From positions 4,216,001 through 4,280,000 of the forward strand of contig NC_134756.1 in NCBI RefSeq assembly GCF_050436995.1: 64,000 nt of DNA, in the 5' to 3' direction. The DNA comes from Anticarsia gemmatalis (taxonomy: Eukaryota > Arthropoda > Insecta > Lepidoptera > Erebidae). Below the pieces are notes generated by a model that searched no databases, was not told where the DNA came from, and saw only the letters and a program-made list of their open reading frames with translations. Made by a program: the position numbers and the translations under genes. Positions 12,862 to 26,165 of the stretch are shown here, in pieces; the first letter of the stretch is position 1, and the number at the start of each line of letters is the position of its first letter.

Positions 12862-14071
12862 GTGAACTGCGACCACGGATATTAGATATAATATCTTAAA
12901 GTAGGTATATTATGTATAAGTGTTTAAATTATATGTTTATAATAAAGTATAATGTAATATATTTAAGACATTGTAAAAGATAGACAACTGACGAATACTA
13001 GTTTTAAAGGTTAGCAAAGTTTTACGTAGTAAAAATGGAAATTGTGGACTCACTCCCCTTTGGGAACTTTTACTGCTATACTAATTAGTAATAACCGCCG
13101 CGTAAGCCCAAACTTACTCCTGTGTTGGATCAAAAGAAAAATTACATCTTTGACATACACAAAAAATGACATATAATATCACAGATAATCCAATCCGTAC
13201 CAACATCCCTTTAAGTAAATTGCTGCAAAATTTACACAAGCAGGCGTATAATATAGTTAAACGACATTTATCCCAACTGACACAGCAGTTTATCGCACTA
13301 CAATTAACTAAAACGTGGCATTGCATGACAGGCTGTAAATTTTCGTATATTTGCCTTATAACAACAAAATTACCTGTTTCAAAACAATAATAGACACTCA
13401 CGCGGCATCACAATGGATGGATACATGTCCAATTAAAATTGTCACGAAATATGACGATGATGTCGACTCCACCCACGTGGATGTAGGATGCGAGTTGAAG
13501 GCCGCTCCATTGTAGTTTTTTGTTCGTATATCTGTGGTATGCTTGGAACTGAGTATTTTGATGTATGGGCCGTTTTTAGATGTAATTTGTTTATTTGGCT
13601 AGCGGTCGATAGATTAGCTATATTGGTTTGAACTTAGTGTAAAGTTGTTGAAATAAGGATACTTGATAGCTTCTATTTATAGTTGATCTATCTATCGTAG
13701 AAGAGAAGTTTGGTAGAAAGTAAATTATAGATATATGATAGCTTTATGCATCTGAAAGTTGCCTGTAATCGTTCATCGATGTTTGGTGATCTTAAAAATC
13801 GAGTTAAATGCGGATTATGACGGCATCGAAACATCAGTGGCTTAGATATTATAACAAACCTACCATTGCCCCGCCTCCAAACCTGGCTTAGGGCTTAATA
13901 GCCCCGGGCCAGCCCATACCATAATAATATAACACGTTTTACATCACGACATGATTAATTGGTAAAAAAAACTTCATACTAAATTGATTCCGACCCCAAA
14001 AATTACCATCTATTCATAAATGAGTATCTTTCTGTCAATGACTCAACATTCCGACATAAAAATGCTCAGCA
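12862..14071. other. Non-coding DNA with a minor repeat remnant
   Basis: A GC-richer piece at about 13867-13918 (CCTCCAAACCTGGCTTAGGG) looks like a decayed moth repeat. No gene is recognised. Confidence 0.5.
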
Positions 14072-14352
14072 GTGCTGAACTGCTGGTGAGAACTGCTCAG
14101 GAGGCACTCGTGGCTAGTTGCACTCACCGGTCGATAAACAATCATTGGGTTAAGCAACGTTGGCGCGGACATTTCATAGATGGGTGGCCGCATAGTGGTA
14201 TTTGAACTGAGCGTCTCCATGCTTCGGAGTTAAAAGTCGGTCCCGGTTGTTATCAATAAGATAACAGTCGTTAAGCCAAGTCAAAGGCCTTCGGGCGGCT
14301 TGAACAACATTGACACTAGGTTGACCACTGACCATACGACAAATAATAATAC
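14072..14352 (+). mobile_element. 5S-rRNA-like SINE
   Basis: The sequence GGTTAAGCAACGTTGGCGCG followed by ATAGATGGGTGGCCGC resembles the 3' half of 5S rRNA with its internal promoter region, as in SINE3-type elements. The rest (CTCCATGCTTCGGAG, GTCGGTCCCGGTTGTTATC, AAGGCCTTCGGGCGGCTTG) is a body common in moths. TGCTCAGCA flanks it at 14063-14071 and 14353-14361 as a possible target duplication. Confidence 0.65.
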
Positions 14353-14826
14353 TGCTCAGCACAGTTTGTAGATTCCGAAATATTTAATAACATATTTTTC
14401 GGGTTTAGATTACTACTTACTCATGCCTGCTGAATATTTTAAATACATATTTTGAAAGTATCATGTGCTGAGTGCGCTTTTCAATAGGACCCTCGAATTG
14501 CACTAAGACGGCATATTCTAAGGAACTTATTTATATTTCAAATGTATGTTATTTACGTAAACGAGAAACGAATGTATCAACTTTAAGTTTTTACTACATA
14601 ACGATCTAAAGTTCTCTTGCAACCGGATAAGCGGTTTTTGCGTCTTTTCTTGCAACAATATTAAACTAGATGTGTCTAATATAAATATTATGATCTACAG
14701 CCTGTACTTTGTTGTAGGTTTGTAAACTTACGTCGTTGTGTAGTCTAGCTGGTCATGTTGGTGTGGAAACTAAGGCGACGTTTGTTTCACATCATTCTAT
14801 ATCATTGTAAGTTCTCGTAAATGTTA

Positions 14827-15035
14827 TCTATACTAATCTATACTCATTTTATAAAGCTGAAGAGTTTGTTTGTTTGTTTGAACGCGCTTATCTCAGGACC
14901 TACTGGTCCGATTTGAATATCATAACGCTACGACCAATAGGAGCAGAGTAGCAATAAAAAATGTTACAAAAACGGGTAATATTTTGACCCATTCTCTCTT
15001 ATGTGACGCAAGCGAAGTTGCGCGGGTCAGCTAGT
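14827..15035 (+). mobile_element. Helitron-like element, copy 4, internally deleted
   Basis: Both ends match the family (TCTATACTAA start, GCGGGTCAGCTAG end). The start is partly duplicated, and about 60 internal bases, including the AGATAGCCCATTTATCGAGG part, are missing. Confidence 0.85.
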
Positions 15036-17890
15036 CTCTAATACATTAGAATATTGGACGTTTCGCCGCAGTTTCATTGGCCGTGGTCGCAAGTGTAAAA
15101 TGCATTTTCGCGTTGATTCCCGTATTCTATGTGTATAATACATATTATGCAACGTGAAAATTTAGAAACAATTCTAAATCTGCGTTTATAAGAACTTGTT
15201 TGCGACTGAAGTTTTAAACGTAACCTTTATAAAAACGAATAATTAGGTACTATTCTTCTTCCGAAAGTCTACACATTCATCTTTTAATTTTAAAAAAATA
15301 CGATTTTTTAATGCTTTTAAGGTCAAAGACGAAAACTGAGTTGCTACGACGCAAATGAAAAGCAGTGTCGATATTTATGTTTATTTTTCCTACATTCTCA
15401 GACACTGCGTCATTATTTGTTACACAAAATAATTAGAACGCATTCTATTTAAATTGTACTCGAGACACAAATTATGCAACGGCCGTCTGCTATGATAACC
15501 TTTTCGGTTTGTCTGACTATGTCGACTATCAACAAACACACGCAAATATCAACCTTACGCCTTAGAAATAAGACTATTTTATATATTGGTGAAAAAAGTG
15601 GGAATTTTCCAATTATTATGATATTTACCAGCATTCTTGAACCCTGTTATGTTGATTGTATTTTGTGGCTATTTATAAAGTATCGTTTGATAAAACTTGT
15701 TACTATTCACAAATTAGAAGAATATAGAAACGGTAATAAAATTAATGATAAACTAATTAAGAACAGGATCTGGCTAATTTGATATTTGAATCTGACTAGA
15801 AGTTAACTGTAGAATGAGCGAAGACGGGACCGAACGCACCAAACTAGGTACTCAAAGGGCTCCAAAGGATACGACTGGAGACAACACAAAGAGACGGCGA
15901 GTTAAGAGAAGAGACGACGCAAAAAAAGATTTAGGCTTAATAAACAATGGATAGAATAAAAGATAACTACATAATATTATAACCAATTTATTCGAGCACA
16001 GGCCTTCTAACTTCTAAGATACAATAACCTTTTGAATGTAAATCCTTTTGCTCTGGGATGGACTGATTGTGTTTCGAAACGAACCTTGCCGCTCTAAAAT
16101 TGATCACCAATTTCTAGCTAAAATGAGTAGGTAGCACATTTTGAACGTCATAAGGACTTATATGGGGCTCGATAATCCGAATCTTAAAAACTCACTTGCT
16201 TTAAAATTGCACATCGTTCAAAGATTTCGAAATAAATAAAATTGGAATTGACAATCGTTGAGCATGTGCGTCAAGTACAAAAAAAAAATAGGTACCTACG
16301 CTAATAGTCAATAAATGTAAATTTTTTTAGAGACTAATTTCAGCGCTTTGACGTATTTTTGGTAACTTTGTAGCACGATCCTTTGCCTTGTTTCTTAGCT
16401 ATATGTATGAAAACATGATCATCGCCTCTAGCAGTTGCCGTGGAAACTATTTTTTAAGTACATTTTTAATGTAAGATTCTCAATACTGGATAGAACTGAT
16501 TATAGAAAATAGCACTACTAGGTACTGTGTCACAGATTGAAACCATTTTTCGACTAAAGTCACTTCGTAAAGGTAGATGACAAAAGACTCACTCCATATT
16601 TCATAGGACTAACATTATAAACGGCATACGTATTTGACGTAACGATATTTGATAAACATCTGCCTGCACTTTCTTTGCTTTGTACTAATTGTAACCGAAG
16701 TTTGAATTACATAGTAACATACTGATATGGTCTCGCATCACGCCTAGAACTCGTGTCAATGTTGTCAATAAGATATCACGGAGCTTATCACATACCACTG
16801 GTGTTAAGAACCAAGGAAATGTTTACTAATAACTGGCTACTATCACTGCGCCGTCACTCGGCCGTGGCGAGAGGTCAGTGTAAAAACATCCCTTTATTTA
16901 TTATTATAATAGGTAAGATTTAATATATGTATCTTAGGGTTTGTAACTTTTACAATGGAGGATAAAATTTATATATAGATTTTCACCTAATAATTACCAC
17001 AATCGATTCCTGACCACTAACGACCATAAAAGCCAGAAAAGTTCAAGTTAAAATATACCCAATGGATTTTCATTCAGTTTTCGCCGATAGATAGATAGAC
17101 TTCCGGAGAAGGTTTTAGTGTATAATTTGAAACGTTTAACCCAGGAGATGCCGGGGTCAACCGTAAAACATCTACTTAAATTGACGAAAGTACTAATCCA
17201 GAAATCAATTTAGATACATGATTGTTATCAAACCTGGAAATTGTTAGCAAACCTTCGTAAAAACATAGTGCTGATTTGACTAATATCACATTTTCTTTTA
17301 AAAGTTATAGCTATTTTTAATCAAATCATAGTCTGTCGGTTATCGCCGCAATAACCAGGGCAGTACCGATCAGAATCCAATACTAAAATAAATTTATTAA
17401 TCCCGGGATATAAACACACATTTAACTGGAATTAATTAAATTCTCAGCAGTAATTATTAATGATTTATAACTAATTGATTACACAAACAATTATAATATG
17501 TGACATAAATACGTCTATTCAATTTTCCCCTTTAATATTCTTGAGAAATAAGGTAAAGTTTATAATAACAAACACCATGTTTGGCTAAAGACTTGAACTT
17601 GAAATTATTTTAAAACTACAGAATTACTAATTCATTTTATAGTTCATCGAATTAGTCAGTTTTAAATCAATGGTGCCTACTGTTTTATGGTTTCGGCAAA
17701 TCTGGACGCGTAATTAGAGGACAATGTCAATGTCAATTTTAAACCTATATTATATTTCGACCGAATCGATGTTTTTGGTGTTTCACTGATAAACTGAAAT
17801 ACTTATTTAATGCAGAAGATAATTCTGAAAAATATTTCCTATTATCTGAGTAGGGAAGTCCAAGTATTTAGCTCTTATTCTTTAAAACGC
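15036..17890. other. Non-coding AT-rich DNA, no gene seen
   Basis: The longest frame here (15474-15782, 102 codons) has no recognisable domain. I see no repeat with clear ends. Confidence 0.55.
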
Positions 17891-18134
17891 GAGGCAACAC
17901 ACCAATGACTTTTCGAAGTTATGTGTGTATTAGAAATAATTATCACATGCTCCAACGGTGAAGGAAAACATCGTGAGGAAACCTTGCATGCCTAAAATTT
18001 GTTTAAAAACATTTATTGAGGACATGCAAAGTCCCCAACCCGCACTTGGCCAGCGTGGTGGACTCAAGGCCTAACCCCTCCCTCATTACGGGAGGGAGAC
18101 CCTTGCCCAGCAGTGGGACATTAATGGGTTAAAT
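17891..18134 (+). mobile_element. Truncated LINE 3' end, longest copy of its family here
   Basis: It carries GAGGCAACACACCAATGAC, then GTGAAGGAAAACATCGTGAG, then CCAACCCGCACTTGGCCAGC and GGGAGACCCTTGCCCAGCAG, finishing ATTAATGGGTTAAAT. Shorter copies share only the last part, the pattern of 5'-truncated retrotransposition. Confidence 0.75.
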
Positions 18135-18481
18135 TTTATTCTTTAAAAAAAAAACATCTGTTGAATACTAAAAACGTGTCATTAAGAGTAAAAGCTATAC
18201 TCTCGTATAAATATTACTACATTTAGAAACACAAACACGATGTACGGAGACCCAGTTTACAGAGCAATCGTAAACTCTATGTAAAGTAGGTGTATTGACT
18301 GTGGTATTAGACGATCTCGATTTGCACATTGTAGGGTGAACTTACCAGTTATCGGATTAAATGTGAAGAATATACACGATATTTCTTCGTATTAACAAAA
18401 AATAAAAGTGTTACTTTCATTTCTAAAAATGCAAACGATAATTCAGTTTGAGTAATACCTAATAACGACGTAAATCATTGA

Positions 18482-18645
18482 TAGACTTTCAAGCTTCTGA
18501 CTACTGGTAACGATTGTCAAAGACAATCTTTGAAAATGACCGCTAGGACCCTCAATTGAACGTGCCGAAACACAGAGAAACTCGAATGGTTACCCATCCC
18601 AAAATAACCTCGGCAAACGTGGCTTAACCTGAGAGATCAATCCGC
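18482..18645 (-). mobile_element. 5S-like SINE, 5' portion
   Basis: On the minus strand it reads GGTTAAGCCACGTTTGCC, then GGGATGGGTAACCATTCGAG, then TTCTCTGTGTTTCGG and GACAATCGTTACCAGTAGTC. The GGTTAAGC...GATGGGTAACC part resembles 5S rRNA. It overlaps in content with the copy at 40600, which preserves the 3' part. Confidence 0.65.
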
Positions 18646-19363
18646 GTGTAAATAACTAAGCAACGAGCTAAAATGTTGATAACAAAATACAAAAATGATC
18701 ACGAGAACAATACTACAAGTCGCTTTCTCAACTCTCCGTAATCGTTTTGTCACGATTCCCTCACTTTCTCAATCCATGTACTGGCCAATTCACCCTACTA
18801 AAGTCATTATTTTCACCATACAAGGTACAGTTATGCGCGCACTATCTTAACTGCACTTAATTCCTCTATAAACGGCTATTATCTGCGATTGCTATCATCT
18901 ACACTATTTCTATGGTAAATAGCTTGGCATTCTTTAGTAAAACGATCTATTATAGTATTCAGATTAATACATTTTATTAGTATTCATAGAGTACCTTCAT
19001 TAGGTGTTACTGCTCAACAGGTTTTCTGTTTGAATGAGTTAAGGACTTATTCCACCAAGCTGTCTACCCGTGCGAGATGAATGAATGTGGTGCTTGTGTG
19101 AATTTTATACAAAAAAGTAAGATAGAGTTTGCTATTTGCGAATAAAACAAAACTTTGGGTATGGATTTTTCAGTAATAAAGCTGATTAAATTAACTGCAA
19201 TACTGGTTCTCGGAGTGAAACATGAAGTAATGTAAAAACTATGGGATAATATATTATAACATACCTATTTAACATATTATATCATAAACGGGAAATATTA
19301 AATCTGTAAGACATTTGTAATCATTTTGTGAATAATTTTATTTCTTCACATTGATAATGATAT

Positions 19364-19996
19364 TCAATGAGTATTCTGAGTCACCGGCAGACAAATATTA
19401 ACAAATGCGGTTAAAACGATTCCGAGTATTAGTTGCGAAATTCTTTGAAACATTCGATCTCGCGCATCACAATTAACGTCATAAATAGTTTTGTTCAAAG
19501 GATTAAAGATTCCATTACGTAGGTAATTATTATGACTAGTATTTCCGAGTATGTTTTTAATACTATCTCTAAAAGTCTTCGCATCGACTGGATCCGCGCA
19601 TTCGAGAATATAGGATCGAAGGAAAGAAAACTCGTAATTACAATTGATTACAATTGGTTTGATTAGAATTGGAAAACAGAAATCGTAAACTAAAAGATTT
19701 TCTTTCACAATACACTAACATGTATTGTGGTCACATGGAAACTAAAAGTAGTTGCCTACTATAAAACGTGCTACGATTCTTATGAATAAGACATTGACTC
19801 GAGATTCCATAAGCACATTTGAGCAGATGTCAGAATTTAAAACGTCTGAAACACAAGACTGGCCACTGACGAAATCGGAAATGAATAATTCCGTTACATT
19901 ATGAAAATGGGAACACTTGAAATATGCAGACGATGACGTCATAGCCGTGACGTATTTACAAACGGCCGGTGTGTTAGCGCTTTCACAACTTTCCAT
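19364..19996 (-). pseudogene. Unassigned ORF pair in one frame, possible decayed gene
   Basis: Reading leftward from an ATG at 19996 (context TTAAAATGG), 84 codons are open. Two TAG stops follow within a few codons, then the same frame stays open for about 115 more codons to 19364. The second part includes ECADPVDAKTFRDSIKNILG and ends in a hydrophobic stretch LILGIVLTAFVNICLP. No family is recognised. It may be chance, an old retrogene or a broken gene; confidence is low. Confidence 0.2.
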
Positions 19997-20284
19997 TTTA
20001 ATGGCGGCGTCGATAATTTTTCTTATCCCTTAATAATTGCGCGTTAAGATTCAAGTTTATGTATGTGGGTGTCTTGAATGAAAAAAGCTTGATAAAAAGG
20101 TGCTCTGACGCAAATCTTGAGCAACAGGCCATTGACATAGGGCAGAAAGAAACGTGTCTGCTGTCAAAAGGTTCTTGTAACTTTTTTATGCGGTTTTGGC
20201 GCTTAATTAATAAATGTAGAAATCATTTCATTGTGGAGTCTCAATTCATTATAATTAAGGTGTATAAAAACATTTTTTTGCCAG

Positions 20285-20390
20285 CTCTTCTCATTGGTAC
20301 TTCCTGCCGAACTGGCGGTAATTTTACCTTCTGCATTTAACTATTGTACCTGACAGAAATAAACAAATGATTTGATTTTGATTCAAATTC
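20285..20390 (+). mobile_element. SINE/LINE 3' tail remnant
   Basis: The segment CTTCCTGCCGAACTGGCGG followed by TTGTACCTGACAGAAATAAA and a GATTTGATTTTGATT run resembles tails of common moth retroelements. The open frame that ends at 20340 runs into it and is not taken as a gene. Confidence 0.4.
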
Positions 20391-21412
20391 GAGTTTCTTC
20401 AAAAAATAAATTGCGAAAAATGTATTTGTACAAGACTAATGTTGTTAGGTAATGTGTGAAAAGCACGAATTATATATTTTAATATATTCATATCGTTGTA
20501 TAAGGTAAAGTAAATAGCATTTTAAATTGACTGATGACTGTTGAGGAAATAGAAGCAGACGGATCAAATATCAACAATGTCTGTGATGGGATAACAAGAA
20601 TTTTATAAACGCCATAACATTGACTAATAACACAAAGTTCAGAGAGAATTCATGGAATAAATCAAATTCAGTTTCAATCTTCCATGACGCGAGTATCCTG
20701 TTGAACTATGACGAATAATATGTCATTGTTGATGGATTTTAACCGCAGATGTAGTCATGTAGTCATCAATACATTCGACGTTGTTTTATTTAATCGTAAT
20801 GCGTGGCAGTGTAAATTAAGTATAGTGGATGATTCATTAATTACACATAGATGCAAAAAAAATATAAATGTATGTCTATTGGTAAAGATATTTATTTTGG
20901 GGTTTCAAATGTGTATGTATTTCGTTGATTATATGAATAGAACACTATAACTTACATATATTGGTGAAATTAACGTCATGAATAAATATAATATAAAACA
21001 CAGTTCACATAAATATGTATACTCTATAGCTTATGCATCTGACACGTTCATTGTTTGAGACCAATTTTCTCCCTACTTTCGTATCGAAATTAATTCCTTC
21101 AAAATCCGCTAGGGGCGCTGACGGGAAAGTCTTGGTAGGCTACTCGAAAGTTTCACCGTCTTCAACATATTTGTGCAGGTCTATGTGTGGTCTGTATGTT
21201 ATTACTTGTGAATTTTATGATTGGCATAACAGATACCTGAGATTTACATGCGAAAACGTCACATTACGTGACCAAAGAAGGATCTCCGCTTCGTGATGAC
21301 AATATTAGTAGGCGATAAAATGTTCAAATTGATTCTATTTTAGGAGAGTCAAAATAAGGAAATTCGATCATTTTCATAACAAATTCAAGTAAATATTTTT
21401 TTGTTAATTATG
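20391..21412. other. Non-coding DNA, no gene seen
   Basis: Short frames only (20708-20950, 21033-21296), none with recognisable domains. Confidence 0.5.
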
Positions 21413-21505
21413 ACCAATCCGCACTTGGCCAGCGTGGTAGACTCAAGGCCTAACCCCACCCCTCGTTTGGGAGGAGACCTTGCAGTGAGACAGTAATGGA
21501 TTAAA
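21413..21505 (+). mobile_element. Truncated LINE 3' tail
   Basis: It contains GCACTTGGCCAGCGTGGTAG, ACTCAAGGCCTAACCCC and GGGAGGAGACC, ending near CAGTAATGGATTAAA. It has a short deletion inside the CCCAGCAGTGGG motif. Confidence 0.7.
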
Positions 21506-23139
21506 AAATTACTACAATTTGTAAAAAAATATTGAACCATTACCTAATAATGTAGGTACTAATGCATTATTTTCTATCGAACTATAAACGACTTCATTCG
21601 TCATCAAATAGTTAGCATATATAAAAATACTACTAACTTTCGCTGTTACCACGCGAAATTATTCAAATAAAACAAAGAACATCGCGTGTATTGATCCATG
21701 TGACATTATTTTAAAATCGCATAAAATATTATTATTTATTGAGGTTGTGCGCGTATGACCATCTTCTGTTTATTTGGGTCGTTTGGACACGTGAGGTGCA
21801 TAGTATGGACGATATGACGAACATTGCGACAGATTGAGGCCGTTGACATGACACGGGTGAAAATGGCCGGAAAAATTACAAATTTTGGACTCTTCTTTCG
21901 TATATATTACGTACAATAAACGTGACTTAAGACGTTTAGTAGAGTTTTTAACTTCGCGATAGTTCTATCCATAGAAAGTTCTATCGCTGCATAAAGTTAA
22001 TCATATTTAAATGATATGTTTGTAAAACCTTTAAATCTGTATTTGATAATAATTAGTATCAATTATTGACTCAATAAAGAGTGTTGTAGAAGTTTCCGAA
22101 TTCTATTTATTATTGCATGTGTTGTGGATATGATATTATATGTTAATGTCAAAGGTAAAAACAGAGAAGCATTATGAGATTTGAAGAACATTAGTACAAG
22201 TAATAACAATCGCAATAAATGTTTTATTACAATGGAAATCATCATTTCATTCCTTTTAGGTATCATTTTATGAACGGGACTGGCTAGCAATAGCCCAGAG
22301 ATCAAAAATTCAAGACTTCAGGATTAGCATTCGTCAACTGCGAAAAAATCAATGCAGTAAAAAATTACAAAAATATTCTTTAGATTAAATTTTCCACTTG
22401 ACAGTTAGCGTATTCAATTATGGCTACTATTCGTTTTACGTCAGCAATTTTTTTGCTTTTAAGCGATTTAGAACACTTCCGTACACATTGTTTTTACGTT
22501 TAGGCGAGACACGCACTCAGAGATTTTCACGGCAAAAAAATGTGCTCCATTATGTCGCATCGCAGTTTTGTGACAAAGGATTGCGAATTGTGTGGACGAG
22601 TACAAAGATAAATATTATCAGTAAGGAATAGGTGTTCTAAACTACGTTGTATGACTAGAAGATTTTTTTTGTTATATTGACTCAGCCAATTTTCTTTTAT
22701 ATTATACTCATGGCATATACTACGATAGTTCAGTTGCATTTTGTTAGTAACAGGTCCTTAGAAATAATGAAGTCATCAAGACAGTGGTCGTTAATTGCGA
22801 TACGACATGATGCCGTCGCGATTTTTGCCAACCGGTGTAAATATACAGCGTGTTTAGCCTTACACTTACATTGTTGAACAAAAGAGTACCCAACTCACGT
22901 CTCTCGTATTATTCAAGTCAGTAAAGGAAAAAGAAAATACGTTAATGCTCAATGGATGTCAGAGAAACGTGACTTTTCCAGTCATGGAAACATCTTATTG
23001 TGATAAGTGTTTACTAATGTTTGTTTGTAAGTCAATTGTTATATACGAACATGTATGTGTAACTGTGACGAGTGGAAAAATAGCATAAATTTAAAATAGT
23101 GTATGTACACTTACGCCCTTTTTGCTCTATGTTTCAAAG
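21506..23139. other. Non-coding AT-rich DNA, no gene seen
   Basis: No conserved coding or clear repeats are visible. The stretch ends just before the first recursive-splice-like motif. Confidence 0.55.
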
Positions 23140-23190
23140 TTTAATGTTCTTGTTTTTCTTTTCAGGTAAATTGACGTGATCTGTAAGAGT
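23140..23190 (+). promoter_or_regulatory. Candidate recursive splice site (ratchet point) 1
   Basis: A 17-base stretch that is almost all pyrimidine leads into TTTTCAG|GTAAATT, with the junction at 23165/23166. An acceptor fused directly to a donor is the zero-length-exon form of ratchet points in long insect introns. A second donor-like CTGTAAGA follows, with its GT at 23183. It is on the IP3K strand. No expression evidence is available. Confidence 0.5.
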
Positions 23191-23375
23191 AGCGGTTAAA
23201 ATTATACGTAATTTAATGCCGGATGCATAAGAAAGTAATAACTCGTGCATATATGTATATGTATATCCTAATTAATTAACTACATAGCTTTAACAATGTT
23301 GAATATAAAAATATATAATTTATATAAGGTCAGAGTGACATATTCTGCCTATGGGGTAACATGTAACCGTGTATT

Positions 23376-23470
23376 TCATCATCATCATCATCATCTCAGC
23401 CGGGAATCGTCCACTGCTGGACAAAGGCCTCCCCCATCGAGCGCCAATAGGACCGGTCCTGGGCCGCCCT
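23376..23470 (-). mobile_element. LINE 3' fragment with CAT microsatellite tail
   Basis: CATCATCATCATCATCTCAG leads into CGTCCACTGCTGGACAAAGG and CCTCCCCC, then ACCGGTCCTGGGCCGCCCTC. This is a very common moth LINE end, here in reverse orientation with its simple-repeat tail on the left. Confidence 0.75.
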
Positions 23471-25091
23471 CATCCATCGGACACACCGTGTATTTAAAAT
23501 TATATATTTATAATAATTGAGTTGCAGCGTTTGTAGAATTGTCGGTTAAACAGCAGACTTACTACCTACCTACTTACATACCTTTACATATTTTTACCGA
23601 CCACTCTGACTTTTAGTAAATAAATAATATAATTTTCTAAAAATACTAAATAATTTCCAGCGCTTTGAACTTTATTTGCTCTAGTTTATACCCGGAACGT
23701 TTACGGTAGTTTGCGTATAACATTATAACATGACAACCGGATGAGACTGTCAGAGAGGCCCTACTAAAATACAACACAAAAAAGCCTTGTTACTTCAAAA
23801 TTATTTTATATCTTTTATCTTGATAACGTATTATGTTAAGATATTAAGATAATTTCCTTGTCACTTCATACTGTACATTATTACTTGGCATTTGGTATTA
23901 AACTTTTGCGCCAAGAAAATAAATACTTCTTTAATTTCGCCGTAAGTCTAATTATACGAAATGTCATGTAATAAAAAATGTTGTTCTCATATTATAACAT
24001 GAGTTGAGTGTCATGAAATAATTATGTTTATGTACTGTGACGTTATATTTAATTAAATAATCTTTATTATTGAGCTCCTTTATGTAATTGTGACTGCTGG
24101 CATTTAAAGTTTGACTTGCTATGAAAATCGGATTAAAAAGTTTTATATTATGAAAAGATCGGTAAATAAATGACGCAATGACAATAAAATTATAGTAATA
24201 TCCACAATGCTTAATATTTTTTTGTTGTTAAATTTGGATGTAAGCGAGTGTTCCTATTTTGGTAAAATTAATGCAAATATACGTCAAGATCTGATTAATT
24301 AATGTTTAAATATATCTGCAAGGTTAATGTCTTAATCATTCAATTAATGATTGACTTAATTCCAATAACTTAATTAACTGACACACATAATATCGAAAAA
24401 AAATATTTACTTCAAAACAGGCATCTAGATCAACCCAGGGTTGGGACGGACACAGAAATTAATTATCAAATTGACAAATCTGATCTGAATCACATAAGGA
24501 GATACGAATTAATTATGAAACTGACACATCTGCCGAACACAAGATTTGCACTTCGATTCTCGGGATAGGCAAATAGTACTATAGTAAATAAATTATAATA
24601 AAATGCTTATATGTATCTATACAACTGTACAGAAATTACGAGACAAGAATCAGATGTGCAAGTAAATGAAGCGAGAGAAATAATTAAGGATCCTACTGTT
24701 CTCTGGTCTTTGCACACCCTTATAGGAAAAAGGCGTGACTTAATGTACTATGTACAATTGTACAAAAAATATTTAGTAGTTTTTTCCTTATATACTTATG
24801 TTTTCCTATTTGACTGACACGAGAGTATACATATTATTATACTGTACAAAATAAACACAGCAGTGCAATTAAAGTTATCACAAGTACTACTGCAATTAGC
24901 TTGCGAGTCACGTTTAGTCGCGGTCGATATAGACACGCGTCGAGGTGGTCCGAGATATTAGCTATACCATTTTTGTGCTCGACAGTACGTGAGGTGTCTC
25001 GCTTAATTATACCCATGTGTGCGTAATCGTTCTGTGTATGTGTGTTTATGAATATGGAGATTTGGATAGTCGGGCACGAAAGTGATTTTGT
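23471..25091. other. Non-coding AT-rich DNA, no gene seen
   Basis: No recognised coding sequence and no repeats with clear ends. Confidence 0.55.
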
Positions 25092-25176
25092 TTTTTTTTT
25101 TACCCATGACTGTACCATTGCTGGACACTGGTCTCCTTCCGAATGAGAGAGTGGATAGGCAACAAAGTACGGGTTG
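25092..25176 (-). mobile_element. Diverged LINE 3' tail, minus strand
   Basis: ACCCATGACTGTACCATTGC, TGGACACTGGTCTCC and GTACGGGTTGGGGA are the reverse complement of the CAACCCG...CAGCAGTGGGACAGTAATGGGT family, with an oligo-T run on the left. The 135-codon minus frame across it is a by-product of the repeat. Confidence 0.55.
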
Positions 25177-26149
25177 GGGACTAAGCGTGCTCTAAAGATA
25201 TGTGTTAAAGAATTTTCAGTCATGATTTTGATTAACTCATTCAAAATTGTGTATTGAGGATTATGTAAAATAGTTTTAGATTGTTGTCAATACCTATACA
25301 TATTTATGTGCTGTTGTATTCATAAGCTCGTGAGATTCGAGTGAAATATTTGTAGAAAGGCACTTACAAGTAAATTTGGAAAGAGGTAAGCATTCTTCTT
25401 AAAAAAAATGCCTGTGGATTGCAAATGCCTACTTTTAACATCAATTGCTGCAAATACTTCACAACATAGAAATTGACTAACTAAAAGAAATGGAAAGTAT
25501 AAACAAGTGTTTGAATGGCTCACGCTCAATGAAGTACAGTCAGATAATAGTGTAGGATAACAGTTGACGTCATGTACACTCACGAACAATGGTGAAAATA
25601 ATTATACCGCCATTATGTACGATAGTTAACAACTGACGAACTGTCTGGTTACTGCAGGAATGTACTTATAGATTGATTTTACAGATAAACAAGTCTTTGT
25701 TTTAGATACGTAAACAAAATGTAGGAAGTTATGAAAAAGGTACTGGCTGTACAATATTTTCGCATGTCTTGTTTTTTTTCTCGGTAATCGTAAAAAAATC
25801 TAATTTTTTTTCGTTCAGAAAGATGTCTTTTGTAGTTTTTAATTAAGACACTAAAGTGAGCTTTGCATAAAATTTGCACAATTACTTATGTATATACGTA
25901 CCGTCCACTTATTTTGTACTTATATAAAGCCAGGCCTTTTTCAAAATTACCTATTTAATATATACTTCGTGTAAATATCACATCTATATAGTTTAGTAGC
26001 TGTTGAACCAAAAACCAGGTAACCAAAAAATTAAAGACCCCAAGCTATGATTATGACCATGACTCTGCTAAGTAGACTAAGTACTTACTAGCCAGTCTGC
26101 CATTTTACGAGACGGTCAAGATAAAAACCAGTGATAGTACTATCATAAT
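25177..26149. other. Non-coding AT-rich DNA, no gene seen
   Basis: A CRE octamer lies at 25565-25572. No gene or repeat body is recognised. Confidence 0.55.
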
Positions 26150-26165
26150 ACATAGACGGCGCCCT
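26150..26165. repeat. Left target-site duplication of the GC-rich retroelement
   Basis: ACATAGACGGCGCCCT is identical to the copy at 27711-27726. Such length is typical of target-primed reverse transcription. Confidence 0.9.

Noticed and set aside
24837..25244. 135-codon minus frame
   Set aside because: It runs across a reversed LINE tail and has no recognisable domain; part is translated repeat.
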